A stretch of DNA of 64,000 bases, from positions 12,103,001 through 12,167,000 of the forward strand of contig CP141126.1 in assembly GCA_035236585.1 (NCBI GenBank). Reading direction: 5' to 3'. Of the stretch, positions 1 to 12,179 are shown in pieces. The DNA comes from Warburgia ugandensis. Lineage: Eukaryota; Streptophyta; Magnoliopsida; Canellales; Canellaceae. How positions within the stretch are numbered: the stretch's first letter is position 1; each line of letters begins with the position of its first letter. The position numbers and the translations under genes were made by a program. Under the pieces are notes generated by a model, which was not told where the DNA came from, ran no database searches, and saw only the letters and a program-made list of their open reading frames with translations.

Positions 1-1000
1 TATATAAATGATCCATATATTAAGATTGGCTAAAGATGGTCTAATCCACATTTTTCAGGTAATCCGATGGTCCACATTTACTAAGAGTGGTCAGATCCAC
101 CCTTTTTCAAGTGATCTAACTGTACATATCTACTAAGAGTGATCATATCTACCTTTTTTAGGCAATCCGATGGTTAAGATCTACTCTGCTTGCTCATATC
201 CAGCTAATTTAGGATTGTAGGAGTCATCCGTAATGTCTGATTATCCGTTAGACGTTGAAAAGTTACTGTGTGAACAGTAACTGATCGGACGGTCCAGATC
301 GTCCGATCTATTTTCTAGCACATATCGCGAATTCCATCACATATGACTTATCTCAGGCATCGATCTACCCATTACTAAGCATGGATTTATAATTTAACGG
401 TTGGATCGTCTTTAAATTTAGATCTAAGATCAAAACTTACGAATTTATCAAAATTTCAACAAATCAAGATCAGGGTTTTGTAGATCTTACCTAAAGAATG
501 CGTAGCCGTGCTTTTTCCCTTCCTAGGCGTGCTAGATTGGCTCCGATCTGCTGTGAACGATCCATCCCTAGCCGCGCGCACTGTTCATGGCTCAATCCGC
601 AGCCATTTCTTCTCCGTTCGTAGCGAATCCAAAGGGGTTTTGCTCCCAACTTCATGCTGTAGAGAATGAACAGCTTTGAGCCTCAATCCATGCCGCCATT
701 TTCTCCGGCGACCTCTGCAACTCCGGAAAAATTGAAACCCTACGTTTCTACTCCTCCATTATGGCTGGGTTCTATTCTCCAGCACACAATCTCTCCTCTC
801 CTCTTCTCCTTTTCTTTCTTTTCTCCTCTCTTCCCTCTTCTTCTCCTTCTTCTTCTTCTTCTTCCCCCTTTCTTTTCTTCCCATCGGTTTTCCCCTTTTC
901 ATCGGGGTTGGACTACGTCTGTTTCTCAATTTCGTTTAAGTGAGGGGGTGCCGTTATCAAACCCCCCCCTTAAAAAAAAAAAAAAAACGAAGATGTTACA
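1..1000 (-). mobile_element. LTR retrotransposon LTR, right-hand part (left end outside window)
   Basis: I read this as the 5' part of a large LTR on the minus strand. It ends at 1000 with GTTACA, the complement of a TGTAAC start. A 16-base box (GGGGTGCCGTTATCAA, 945-960) is identical to one in the solo LTR at 11929-11944 and resembles 8582-8597 in the LTR at 4998-8851, each a few hundred bases or less from the same end. The first 190 bases hold about three diverged units of roughly 60 bp built on ACTAAGAGTG-like words. The TTC-rich stretch at 800-880 is low complexity, and the open frames across 660-1060 are composition artefacts. The other end and any target duplication lie outside the window, so solo versus paired LTR is undecided. 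Confidence 0.55.
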
Positions 1001-1265
1001 CACAGAGACTTTCTACCCGGCCAAGAAATGCACTTCTTTTCTGACAAGGAAGTTGTAGTCTATATTTTATCTTATTTTGGAGGTACTACCTCTGTTTCTC
1101 TAACAACGGAGCCAATATTTTTTCTTTTTTCGACATGTAGATCGCAGTTTATCTTGGTGTTGAAACTAGGTTCTCTTTGTGATTTTCTGTTGATCCACAA
1201 AGTCTATTGTTGTTCTACGGCATAACACAGCATCGACTTAGAAAATGTTGATCATATCTATGGCT
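1001..1265. other. Intergenic, nothing recognised
   Basis: AT-rich sequence between the LTR end and the first SINE. Short open frames here have no recognisable protein character. Confidence 0.4.
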
Positions 1266-1414
1266 AAAAGGCAGCTCTGGTGCAGAAGCTTCTGCATATG
1301 CTGCATATGCAGAGTTTAGAGAAGGAAGGACCACAAGGTCAATAGTATGCAGCCTTATCTTGCATTTTGCAAGAGGCTATTTCCATACCTTAAACCCATG
1401 ACCTTAAGACAATG
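1266..1414 (-). mobile_element. Au-type SINE, 5'-truncated
   Basis: On the minus strand this reads as the body of the plant Au SINE: the segment giving GCAAAATGCAAGATAAGGCTG, the CTATTGACC/TTGTGGTCC region and the 3' end GAGCTGCCTTTT. The tRNA-like 5' end (box A) is missing or decayed beyond about 1414. A short duplication, GCATATGCTGCATATGC, is internal. Confidence 0.8.
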
Positions 1415-1805
1415 AAAAAAACGTAGACTAGCTATGTTTGCATCGTTGCTGCTGAATAATTTTAGTAATTAATTTATATCCCCGGTTGCTTTTTGTACTT
1501 TCAAGCCGTTCAGTTTACAGTGATATCATTACTTCATGTGACGTGATTTAACATTAGACGCATAAGGTAGAACTGGTGTCTCAGTTCAAGGTTCTCAGAC
1601 TTCTTATTACCATTCTATTTGAATTCTATCTGCGCTGCTTCATTTATATTGATTGGTATGTCCATCTTGAGGTATAAGCTCTGCTTGGCTGATTTATTTT
1701 GGATTTTATTATGCTTATATACTTGTTAATTCTATGTAAATGTGTCAATTAATCTTTTAACTTGATTCTAAGATCAAACGGAGTATTACATGTTTCTCCG
1801 GATAA

Positions 1806-1885
1806 GGGTAGTCTCAGTGTGTGAAGCTCATGCATATGCAGAGTCTGCGGAAGAGGTGGACTATAAAAGTCAATAGTACGCATGT
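1806..1885 (-). mobile_element. Au-type SINE fragment
   Basis: A partial 3' half of an Au SINE: the ...TATTGAC...GTCCACCTCTTCCGCAGACTC region and the GAGACTACC end can be followed, but the GCAAGGTAAGGCTG core is lost. The adjoining 1895-1920 has a box-B-like GGTTCAAATCC of unknown origin. Confidence 0.5.
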
Positions 1886-2036
1886 TTCTCTGGATGTGGT
1901 GGTTCAAATCCACTAGCAACTTGTTTTATTCTCTTTCAACACCTTGTAATTTGTAAAATGGTTCAATCATCCAGGGTTACGCCATGTGATGCGATTCCCT
2001 TTCCTGTAATCAGACGGAAAATTCGTGGGATGAGGG

Positions 2037-2146
2037 GGCTGGACACAGGCACCCATGAGCAGCCTCGAACCCTCGATCACCAGGGATAAAGGCTCCTTTT
2101 TGGGCCTTTGTGCTATAACTACAAGGCCTTGTCCCATGTCATAAAA
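2037..2146 (-). mobile_element. tRNA-derived SINE-like repeat, family distinct from Au
   Basis: Read on the minus strand it has a tRNA-like head: GGCCTTGTAGTTATAGCAC (box A-like), then CCTGGTGATCGAGGGTTCGAGGC (split here as CCTGGTGATC and GAGGGTTCGAGGC; box B). A related copy lies at 23226-23310. It does not fold into a proper tRNA because the acceptor stem is not complementary, so I do not call a tRNA gene. Confidence 0.5.
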
Positions 2147-2920
2147 GGATATAATGATCTTGGTCCGTCAATAGGGCAGGCCACTAAATAGTATTGGTCA
2201 TTGAACAACTGGAAGCCTCACATGTTGTTAGCAGCAGTGATACGCACCAACATCCTACTGTTGAGAAGACATTCCAAAAACAGCCCATCCTACTCTCTCT
2301 CTCTCTCTGAGGAGATTGAAACTATATAATTTGGAAATTCTAGTTTCTATAATGGCAGCTTGCTACACAAGGTCCACGGCTACATCCATTGGTCCGATGG
2401 GCCAGTGCGCCAAACGGGTTCAACAATGGAGGTGAATGAACCAGTTGAGCAAAGACTCATATGGCAAACATGAGCAAAGACCCATTGGTCTGACGCCTAA
2501 CATTTCATCTTGCAAATACGATACTACTAAACGTGTTCTGATCTTGCAGTTGCAGCTACAGACGACAGGGCATAGCCTGTACCCTGGGCAGCGTGTCATA
2601 GAACTGGCCCATCATCATATACCCGCCCCCCTGACTAATGGAGGGTGTTTTGAGGTCAGTGGAAGAGATGCTTAGTTTTTCTTGAGCAACTAGCTTATAT
2701 GGTAACGTGGACATTTCCAGATGCATGTGGGAAACTGTATTTTTCTTCTACAACCATCCACTTGAAGGGCAGAAATCTGTGGCTTAGAGACTTAAGTCTT
2801 TTCTCTTCGATGATCGTAGGTCATAAGCCATCAACAGGAAAACCCAGTAAGCATATGGTTCGATGAATCATACAGGCCCATCTTGTAATTCTGACCTGAT
2901 AGTAGGGCGAGAGGGCATCT
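2147..2920. other. Intergenic, nothing recognised
   Basis: Unique-looking AT-rich sequence with a short CT microsatellite near 2290. The open frame at 2436-2675 has no recognisable domain or plausible codon pattern and is not called. Confidence 0.4.
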
Positions 2921-3044
2921 AAAAGGGCAGCCCCAGTGCAGGAAGCTGCCACGTATGTAGGGTCTAGGAAAGGGGCGGACCACAAGGGTCAATAGTATGT
3001 AGCCTTACCTTGCATTTTATAAGAGGCTATTTCCAAGGCTTGAA
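2921..3044 (-). mobile_element. Au-type SINE, 5'-truncated
   Basis: The minus strand gives the Au body: AATGCAAGGTAAGGCTAC, ATTGACCCTTGTGGTCCGCC, CCTTTCCTAGACCC and the 3' end GGGGCTGCCCTTTT. The match to other copies stops at about 3044, before the tRNA-like head. Confidence 0.85.
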
Positions 3045-4982
3045 TATTACTTGCCTCCAAGTAATGGCAAAATTCATCACTAATAATATGGGGCCATCTT
3101 TGCCCTGCCCCCAATGTCAGCATGTTTGGCTCATTGTCTAATAGGACAGTCTCTAAAGGAATATCCTGACTCTTTACAATCAAAACATTTAAATGATTGC
3201 CCTTATGATGACGGCTATTGATGCTATTACCACTACTGAGGTTATCTACTAACTACAAGACATAATTGTCCAAGTGTCTGTCCTTACAACTAGTACACCT
3301 TATCATCCGTATCCTAACACCACCTAATCAAATGTTGCTGGGTCAATGGCCTCTGCAACTGTGTCAATGAAAGATCTCTTACCCTTATTAGCTGACTCGA
3401 ACTACCCATGTCCAAGTTTCTACAATCAACGTTGGTCCTAAGAGGATCCCTCTTTACATAGAGGTTATGTCTACAACCTCATTACCAGCGTAGAACGTGG
3501 CACAATCACCAGATCCCTCAATATAGGTGTCAACATATCACAATCTATCCACTATATCATTCTTCATGGTGAAGGAGTTAGGGCAAGTCTCTTCTGCTGA
3601 CTATACTGGTTTAATACTGTTAAATCGTCTAATTCTTCTCTTTAAGTGGTAAACTCTCTTAGCTTCCAAAAATACTAATTATCACAGGCCTTCCCAAGGG
3701 CCTTTTGGTAAAAATATCAATAATGGAGGAACATGTCCTCTCAAATAACCATCATTAGAATTCTTATAATTATATATTTTTCAGTGTCCGCACTTTCACT
3801 ATTTCACTTTCTTAAACTAATGAATAATTTCATAGCCATCTCAAACTAAAGCATTTACAACTCGATCAATTTCACACCCAATGAAAGTTTTCCTTTATAA
3901 TACTTCTTTAATAATAAAAAATCGCATTATCATCTCTATCAGTGTTGAATATAATCAATCATAATTAATTTCATCTTGCCTCATTTACTTCTTCTTCCTA
4001 GTCAATTCATTTCTATTCAAGAATCATTTCTATAAATTAGTTATCATGCCCTCCAGGTAATATACACTTCAAATCAAAATTAAAACCCCAAGAACAATTA
4101 GTAGGTATTCACTCCCACTAAAGTCTGATATCAATATTTTCATAAGAACAAGAACTCATTAGCTTTTATCTCACCTTATTTTCACAACTATATCCATTCC
4201 CCATACCTACTTCAATAAGTATCTCTCCCTACTTGATTCACATCATTAATACTAACCATTTTTATGCAATGGTTGTTATATCCTTCAAGTGCTATGTGTC
4301 TCCAATCATGATTGCAATCCTCAGAATGATCTAATAGCATTTACTTTCCATTGATGACTAGCTGTGAATATCTCTATATTCACTAAACTCACAAGTATTG
4401 ATATCAGAAATTCCACCCATAGAAACACAAAGATCTTACTTCATCAAATTTTGAATGATTTTACCATATTAAGGCTTATTGTCAATTAAGTTCACTTCAA
4501 GTTTAGATTAATACCATACTACTCTCAACTTTATCGAATCCATATTAAGGCTTATTGTCATAGTTTGGTATCATTTCTGTTTCTTCATTATTCTTATCAT
4601 GCTATTGTTATTACAAAAATTGTTAGGATTTTTCCAATAGTTTACTCGTAATGTTCAAATTAGAACTTGAACTCTCCAAAGCGAATCATATAAATATATT
4701 TGCTACTATATAATAAGCTTCTCATTAAGAGAAACTAATTTATAATCTTTACTTTAAGAATCACACACTTTTCATAAAAGTGTATTTCCTTGTATTCATA
4801 CAAGGATTTAAAGTCTCAAATTCTCTGAGAAAAATATGCTAATATCATGGTATTAACTATTTCACAATCATCAACATCCTTTACATGATTATCTTTGTAA
4901 CTCATATTTAGGCAAACACCTCACTTCATGGACTATATGGGACATTTGAATTTGTTGGAATGGCTGTATGGAGTAGACCTGG
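3045..4982 (-). mobile_element. Probable LTR-retrotransposon internal region, non-coding
   Basis: This AT-rich stretch has no gag or pol reading frame. Its right end meets a primer-binding site and an LTR, so the part nearest 4982 should be the 5' internal (leader) region of a minus-strand element. How far left the element extends is unclear. Absence of coding sequence suggests decay or a non-autonomous large retrotransposon derivative. The sentence-like repeat CATATTAAGGCTTATTGTCA occurs twice (about 4468 and 4542). Confidence 0.35.
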
Positions 4983-4994
4983 GCTCTGATACCA
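4983..4994 (-). other. Primer-binding site for initiator tRNA-Met
   Basis: GCTCTGATACCA is the exact complement of TGGTATCAGAGC, the usual primer-binding site of plant LTR retrotransposons primed by initiator tRNA-Met. It lies 3 bases from the LTR edge at 4998, the expected spacing, and fixes the element's orientation as minus strand. Confidence 0.85.
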
Positions 4995-4997
4995 AAC

Positions 4998-7900
4998 TGT
5001 GACGCCCCCGATTTTACCCAACAATAACATAACAATTTATAAAAACAGTCGGGATCCCTATTTTAAAAACTTTAATTTTTAAAGTGACAAAAAACAAAGC
5101 TCCAATAAAAACATGTATTTTAAAATCTTGGGAGTCATACAACCACAAAACTACGGATTCAACAGTGAAATGAAATACCATTTCTACCGAAAATCCGGCA
5201 AAGTCTCCTCTATACTTTGGACAATTGCACATGACAAGTGCAATACAAAATAACCTGATAAACATAATATAAGACAAGGCATATAGGAGACTCAGTCTCC
5301 ACACCCATCCACACAATCAAATACTATTTTCAATAAAATGTATACTCCAACAATGGATAAGAAAATCAAATCATAACAAAATACTCAGTGTCCCTCCATA
5401 CAGCCATCACATCCAATATGAATTCGTATTCTTACATGCAGGTCACATTGCAATTTTAATTAAGTACAATCCATACTCAAAACCCAAAGTCAGGTCTTGA
5501 ACCAACTTTGTCGTCTTTGAACATCCTCAATGCTTCACTGGGAAACTGCTATCACTTTTACCTGCTGTATCAGTGCGTAAACCTATTGTCACTCTTTATA
5601 TTTGAGGCATTGCTTTCAACAAGCTATGCTTGTGTAGGTGATTACAATAAATAAAATATGCAATAAACACTTTGCAAAGAGTACTAATATCATGTTAATT
5701 ATCAATAGAGTAACTCATTTATAAGGCAAATGAAATCATTAGGCGTTCAGAATATAAAACTCATGAATCTCATAAATTTGAACTAAACAATCAGGATCAA
5801 AACATACTTTTTGTCTGAGGCAATGCAATATTAAAGCAAAACATCATGGTATGATCAAAACATGGATGGGCATCCATCAATAGCAATAAGAATCCATGTC
5901 CACATCAAAATATACTGCATATCATGATAAAACAGGGCATTGTACAAAAACAAGCCCTAAGAGTGTTCCACGACACTCAAACATTGGTAATGAGTACTCA
6001 TACCAAACCATGAGTCCCTCACGTGCAGCCTGCATCAGTCTATTTCTTGATGGAAGCCTATTAGCCAAAACTACCGGCTTGCCCTAAAATGGGTACAAGA
6101 CCTGCCTTACCTCGCTTCATCGACACAATCCAACCATGAGTCTCTTACGTGCAGCCCGCATCAATATATTTCCTAATGGAAGCTCGTCAACCCAAAACTC
6201 CTGGCCCGCCCTCAAATCAGTACAAGACTCGGCTTACCCCGCTTCACAGATACAATCCGACCTTGGGTCCCTCACGTTCACCCGCATCAGTCTATTTTAT
6301 GACGGAAGCCTGTCAGCCCAAAACTACTGGCCCACCCTCAAATCGGTACAAAACTCAGCTTACCTCGCTTCACCCAATAGTCTCAATCAAGGTCCATAAT
6401 ATGATGTAATCCATCACATATCAAAACATGGATAATCATGTAATCAAATGTCACAATATCAAATATAAAATACTAAACGCATTTCAATAAATCACAATAG
6501 TGGATAAGACACATGCCTCAAGAATTTTAGATAAATCATGATCGATAAAATCAAAAGGGGAATCCCAAATGTGATCACCCATCTCAGACAAAGAACCACT
6601 CGTATGTACTTCTAAAGTCTCGATCAGACCCAGTCTAGCTCAGTCACGTCAATACTCGTACCTAGATAAATAACACATCCAGGTTACACTCAGAATCCAA
6701 TTTATCTAACTTAGATTCTTGATTATACCACATTATATTTTCATCTTTCAATACATCGCGTATAAGACATTCCAATGATTACCAACCTTGGAATCTCAAG
6801 GCAAGGCCCGTGCTAACTAGTAATTCAAATCATACTTAATCAAGCCCACTTATAATCATTTAGTTCTTCTTCTTAATTACATGAATGCATATTTAGAGCT
6901 ATTAAGCTCAGATCACACCAATTTTAGATAATTTATCATTTAATCAACTAGTTGGACATTATTATATAAATCTCATGCTTAATTATATATAATTACTATC
7001 AAATCAACTCATCAAATGATTAAGATAAAAATCTTATCTTGTACCGGTCAATATGAATAACATCTAACTATCTGCTTAGTCGGATCGTCCACTGATCGCC
7101 CAATCTTGCCTGATCATCCAACATCCACGGTGATCTCATCAAAGATCCTCACCTGATCACCCCAAATCACATAAAAACTTAGTAATTCTAATCAATTAAT
7201 CTAAAAGCAAATTTTGAACGGTTTAGATCATCAAATTAGATCCAATTTCATAGCTAGATCTTCAATTGATCTTAGTTGTTGATCAAGATCAGCTAAACAG
7301 TCTCTGTAGCTATTTCAGATCCAAAATATCATCTATGGATCTTAATCTACACTCTGTGAGGATAATAATAGGCTCTTTAGATATAAAAATAATGCCAAAT
7401 CATCTTAGATCAGATCATCTGAAGTCTGATCAATGGTCTGGTAAATCACTGGTTGGATCTTCCCTGATCAAGAAATGGGAAGATGGGTATCGTTCCTCGC
7501 GCTACTAGAGTTGTGAGGGTACTCTCAGATCTCCAAGATTCCTCATAGATTGTCTAGAACAGAGGTTCAAAGATCAAGGGGTTTAACGGGGTGCACTGAG
7601 TCAACTCAGCTCCTTGAAGCGAGTTGGGTGTGAGTTGATTCGGTGAGTCAACACGGCCAACTCATCAAAGGAGAGAGGGAGACCGGTGGCCAGCAGAGGG
7701 CTTTTGCTCGGTCACCGCCGGAGCCTGACTGGGGAAAAATAAAGAGGGGAGAGAGAGAGAGCGGCAATGAGCACTGCTCTCAGGCACGATGGCCCTCCCA
7801 AAAGCTTGGCTATGCCATGGAAGGGGGGAATGAGCCAAGGAAGGAAAAAGGGTTAGCCTGTGCAGTGAGTCTGTGCTCACGCCAGTGTACCGGGCTAGCT

Positions 7901-8851
7901 GGAACCTGATTGGAGAGAGAAAAGTGGGGAGGGAGATGGACGTTGGGGAGGTGATCGGGCCCCTTCCCGTCACCGGTGAACAAGGGGAGGAGTGGCATAT
8001 GGGTGGTTGGCCGCCTGAGGAGAAACCCACTCTGGGTTTCCATCTGCGCCGAAAAATGGGGTACCTCGATGTGCTTCGTCGAAAAGGAAAGAGGAGTCAA
8101 TTGGGGCCTCCCTACGTCGTCGGTGGAAAAACCCAACTAGGGTTCTAGCCTGAAATCATAAAACCCAGCTGGAGAGGGATTCGATCGAGGAAAGGGGCAA
8201 GAGGAGAAGGGAGTTCCGGCCTCATCACCAAAGCCAAAATCCGCCCACCCAAAAGGGAGATCGGGCGGGGCTGCTCACCGATGAACCAGAAGGGCGCAGG
8301 TGTCGAGAAAAATCGGATTAGGTTGTTTGTCATCGTTGGAAAGAAGGGAGAACCTTGGGGAGGCGAACGTTTGCCAGAAAAAGGAGAGGGTCGTTACAAT
8401 CGAAAAAAGGCGATGATGGGGTTGCGCTCGCTCGTAAATGAGAAATCCGAGGGAGACGATTTTGGGTCACCAGATTTTTTGGCAACCCCTCTCTTTTCAC
8501 CCTTTTCAGCTGTGCAATGTAGGGAAGGTAGAGCGGTCGACATGTTGCGACGCAGCTGTCACATCAAGCGTCAAGCTATAGGGGGTGTCAATATCAATTT
8601 TGACCCCCTTCTAAATTAGTAAAATTTTTAGAATTTTTCACTACGATCTCAGTTTCGCACAAAATTAGTGTCTTTGTAATTGTATCGATGTGTGCATTAC
8701 AAATTTGATATTCTCGAGTCCAAATTTCAAGCCCCATAAAGAGGTCATTTTTATGAACTTAATTTCCATGAAATTTAATTCAAATTCCTTATCCCTATTA
8801 AAATTATAATTTAAAATTATAAAAAATAACTTAAATTTTTGAATTGTTACA
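4998..8851 (-). mobile_element. Large LTR (3.85 kb), Ty3/Gypsy Tekay/Del-like, shared by two internal regions
   Basis: The left end TGTGACGCCCCCG abuts a tRNA-Met primer site, and the right end GTTACA abuts a purine-tract complement (TTCTTCCTTCCTTATAAG, 8852-8869). The LTR is bounded TG...CA and about 3854 bp long. It has a three-unit tandem repeat (6008-6385), a conserved segment ending GCTTGTGTAGGT at about 5608-5640 that is shared with the solo LTR downstream, and a GC-richer, purine-rich right third. The open frames at 7643-8619 lie in that purine-rich part and look non-coding. The flanks CAAAC and TTCTT do not match, so no target duplication brackets this copy. Assignment to Tekay/Del rests on LTR style, not on protein. 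Confidence 0.7.
6008..6385. repeat. Tandem repeat, three units of about 126 bp inside an LTR
   Basis: Units begin at about 6008, 6134 and 6260 with CCATGAGTCCCTCACGTGC or close variants, and each carries CCCAAAACT..CTGGC and TACCTCGCTTCA words. The two overlapping open frames here merely reflect repeat composition. Confidence 0.85.
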
Positions 8852-9709
8852 TTCTTCCTTCCTTATAAGAATTTTGTTCCTGAAATTCCTTTCATGTTAT
8901 TCTTCAAACACTTTTAAAATATGCCCATATCACAATATCTACAGATTATACCTAAAATTTCCATAGTCAATTGCCAATATCAATCTCATACCTTATCATC
9001 CCCTTTAAATAGCAACTCATATATATAATCCCATGAATGTTAATTTTATTATAGATCAAATAATTCATATTATGGTTAGAACGCGTCATAATCCCTTATT
9101 TGCAATTAGCATAAATTATACTTTCATCGAATAGCTATTGTGAGTAGATCACCATAACAATACAATCAGAAAATCTCAGCTCATATATGCAGTTCTATAC
9201 TAAGTCTATATCAGGGCACATTACCTCACTACCATGCCATGTATATCAATCACACCATATCATATCAACTCCTGAACATGCAATACATGCCAATCAAAAT
9301 TGGAACATATCTGCTCATCGACAGACAATTCATGCCTAAACAAAATTAGAGCATACCAGCTCAGTAATAGGCAATCATATCCCAATCAGAATCAGAGCAT
9401 GCCAACTTAATAACAAGCAATCACATGCTAATCAGAATTCAAATCCACAACATGATCATACTGTGAGCACCTATAAGCTTGCCACCTAGAAGCTTGCCAG
9501 TGCCTCTCGCACTTGCCCTTATCAGTCACCTTCATTGGCTACTCACAAGTACATGCCATAATCCAGAACCAGATTATACATAAGAAAATGCTTTCATTCA
9601 AACATACTTTATTGTTACACTTCTCACCTTCATGAGAAATCCGGCTTATATAAATAATATAAACAATATACATATCACTGCTATTCTGGAGAATTCAATA
9701 ATCCAGTGA
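8852..9709 (-). mobile_element. Probable 3' internal region of a second LTR element, interrupted by a solo LTR
   Basis: It starts at the purine tract next to the LTR at 8851, as expected for the 3' end of a minus-strand element's internal region. No pol reading frame is visible. About three diverged tandem units of 45-48 bp, built on CAATCANAATNNGAGCAT words, occupy 9285-9430. The same region presumably resumes after the inserted solo LTR at 12180; its right limit is unknown. Confidence 0.4.
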
Positions 9710-9714
9710 TAACA

Positions 9715-12174
9715 TGTAACACCTCGGATTTTTAAGACAAATTATTATTATTATTATTATGGCATTTTAAATAAGAGCATTTGGGATCCCATGAGAAAAG
9801 ATTTATTCAACATTTTACTAAACCTATCTTAAAAACTCCGGGTGTTAGTTTTCCTTTCTCAAAATGGTGTACATGTAATTTAAACATAAATAAATAATCC
9901 GCGTATAAATCAACGTCAAATAAATAGGCGCCTTTATTTTAAATCAAATAAATGTCCAAAACACAATAATAATATGGCCCAGGGTCTATCCATCATCACA
10001 TCCCATATAAATGTCCAACATATGTCCAAACATCCAATTCACGTCCAAATATAAAGTATGCAGTCCATAATAAAATTCAAATGATAATCCTCTCTAATGA
10101 CTCATATTACTGTCTAAAACTATAGGGAAAACTAGTCTTTAGCAGCTCTCAAGGTTTATCAACCGCTTTTCCTTTCCTGGTGTCGCGCTCGAGATCTAAG
10201 GCATTGCAAAACAAAGCAATGCCTCAGCAAGCTATCGCTTGTGTAGGTACATAGACAATTAATGTAATAAATGAAAGAAATAATGAACGGCATGATGCCC
10301 ATCGGGCGAGAGCACCTGTCATCAAATATAAAACACGAAAATCATATGTATATGCTAAAACTCAAGAGCACTTATAGCTTGCAATCCCCAAGACATGCCC
10401 CTCATCCTGGGGTTAGCCTATAAAAGGACCAGCTAATAAGCCTCTATTCTCATTTTCATGTAAATCCATGCATTTTCTACATGTATAATAAGAAATAAGT
10501 CTCTAATTAAGCATAACTAATGAACATCATGCTTGTAAAAGTATTTTAAATAAGTTTATTCAGTAAAAGATTTCATTTTGGAATAACCATCCTGTACTCA
10601 ATGTGGCATGAAATACACGGTAAATAAGAATTGCAATTTAAAACATGATCACACATGATGCTACATTTAAACATGGTTTAAAATCAAGGCAAAATATTAG
10701 TTGTCGTCACCTACCTCAGTGTGAGACCACTAGCTTGATAATAACTCCCTTTAACTAGTATATTCAAGTGCACCTGTACATGTCACATCACTATTTTAAT
10801 ATTTTTCTAAAGAAAAAGTGGTCATTTCTAAGTTTTTAAGTTAAAACTAGGTCCGCGTCATCAATACGGTCACAACGCCTCTTTCGGATCATGATTTGGA
10901 CCTCTCTAGCTCCCAGAAATCAAGTTTTTGTGAAAACTACCTCAAATGGGGCCTGCTGGACCACCATAAGGTGGTTTATACAGGCGGTGCCCTTTTTCGC
11001 CGGTTTACACCGGCATATACCGGCGCACGAAGACTCACGAAGACGCAGACGCCTCATGGACGCGCATCGCGTGCGTCACGGTGGCCAGGACGCGCCGCGT
11101 CCCGGCCCCACCGAGACTGCCAATAGGCGCCTTCCAGCACGCGCGCGGCGCCGCGCACGTGTGCGACGACGACGTCGTATGACGTCGTCCAGGGTGCGTC
11201 TCCGAGTGCGTCCTGGCGTCAGCGCCAGGGCGTCGACGTCGTGATGACGCCGGAGAAGAAGACCGGATTCCGGTCGCCTCCGGCGGAGCTACAGAGCTTC
11301 GTTTTGCATGATTTTTGAGCCATTTTCTTCAGAATTTTCTCTAGAATCCATTTATGCCCTCCTTTTGCACTGATTTTTTCCAAAAACCATGGTTTTTAAA
11401 CGATTTTTTCCAAGTTCCTAAAATCATCCCTAGGTACTGTTTTTTGCATTTTTTGGAGAAATCCACCGTTGGATCACTCCCAAATTTAAAGGGTTTGCTC
11501 TTAGTTCTCTTGTGCACTAGTTGAACGGTGCAATTTTCAAACGGGAGAGGTTTGATCCATGAAATCACGCTCCAACAGTAGCTTGCACACAGGTTCCAAA
11601 AAATATCCGATTTTTTCCTAATTTTTAAATGCTTTTCTAATTATTTTTCTAATTAATAAATACAGAAAAACATAGATTTGAGGCTTACCTTGCGCCTGGC
11701 CAAGGTTGCTCGTGTTGCCGGGGTTCCACTCGCCGAAAAAATGCAATCTTTCCAGGCTAGGGTTCTGCGTAAAATCTCAGAGAAAACGCTCAAAGTGGAG
11801 CGTTTTGGCTCCTAGGGGAGCATAGATATAGGGTTTAGAGTCCTAGGGGAAGAGAAACTCTCCCCCACACGTCTCTTTCCACGTCTCTCCGGCGATTTCG
11901 CCAGACTGGTAGAGACGTGTGAAAGACAGGGGTGCCGTTATCAATTTGGACCCCTGTGTAACACGTTTCTGTCAAAAGACCAATTTGCCCTTACAACTTC
12001 GACGGCTCATAACTCCCTCGTTTGAGCTCCGTTTCTCGCGTTCTTGGTGGCGTTGGACTCGCATCGACGAGCACTTTCTAATTCTTATGTTTTAGGAAAA
12101 ATTTCCATCTATAGATTTTTATTTTTATTTATTTAAACATTTCCTATTTTATCCTAAAAATTAAGGATATTACA
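9715..12174 (-). mobile_element. Solo LTR (2.46 kb) with intact target site duplication
   Basis: The element starts TGTAACACCTCGG and ends GGATATTACA, and is bracketed by TAACA at 9710-9714 and 12175-12179, a perfect 5-bp target duplication. No second LTR or internal region is present, so it is a solo LTR left by LTR-LTR recombination. It shares a 16-base box (11929-11944) and a GCCTCAGCAAGCTATCGCTT segment (10221-10240) with the related LTRs in this window. The part at about 11030-11260 is very rich in CpG. The frames at 10891-11244 are in that CpG-rich block and are not genes. Confidence 0.88.
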
Positions 12175-12179
12175 TAACA

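Noticed and set aside
666..1058. Open frame with Ser/Pro/Leu runs
   Set aside because: Driven by TTC/CTT low-complexity sequence in an LTR fragment.
2037..2146. Possible tRNA gene
   Set aside because: Box A and box B-like words are present but acceptor and anticodon stems do not pair; a tRNA-derived repeat explains it.
7643..8619. Several overlapping open frames on both strands
   Set aside because: They lie in the purine-rich third of an LTR, overlap on both strands and have no domain; composition explains them.
10891..11244. Arg-rich open frame of 117 codons
   Set aside because: It falls in the CpG-rich block of the solo LTR and its Arg/Ala bias follows from GC content.
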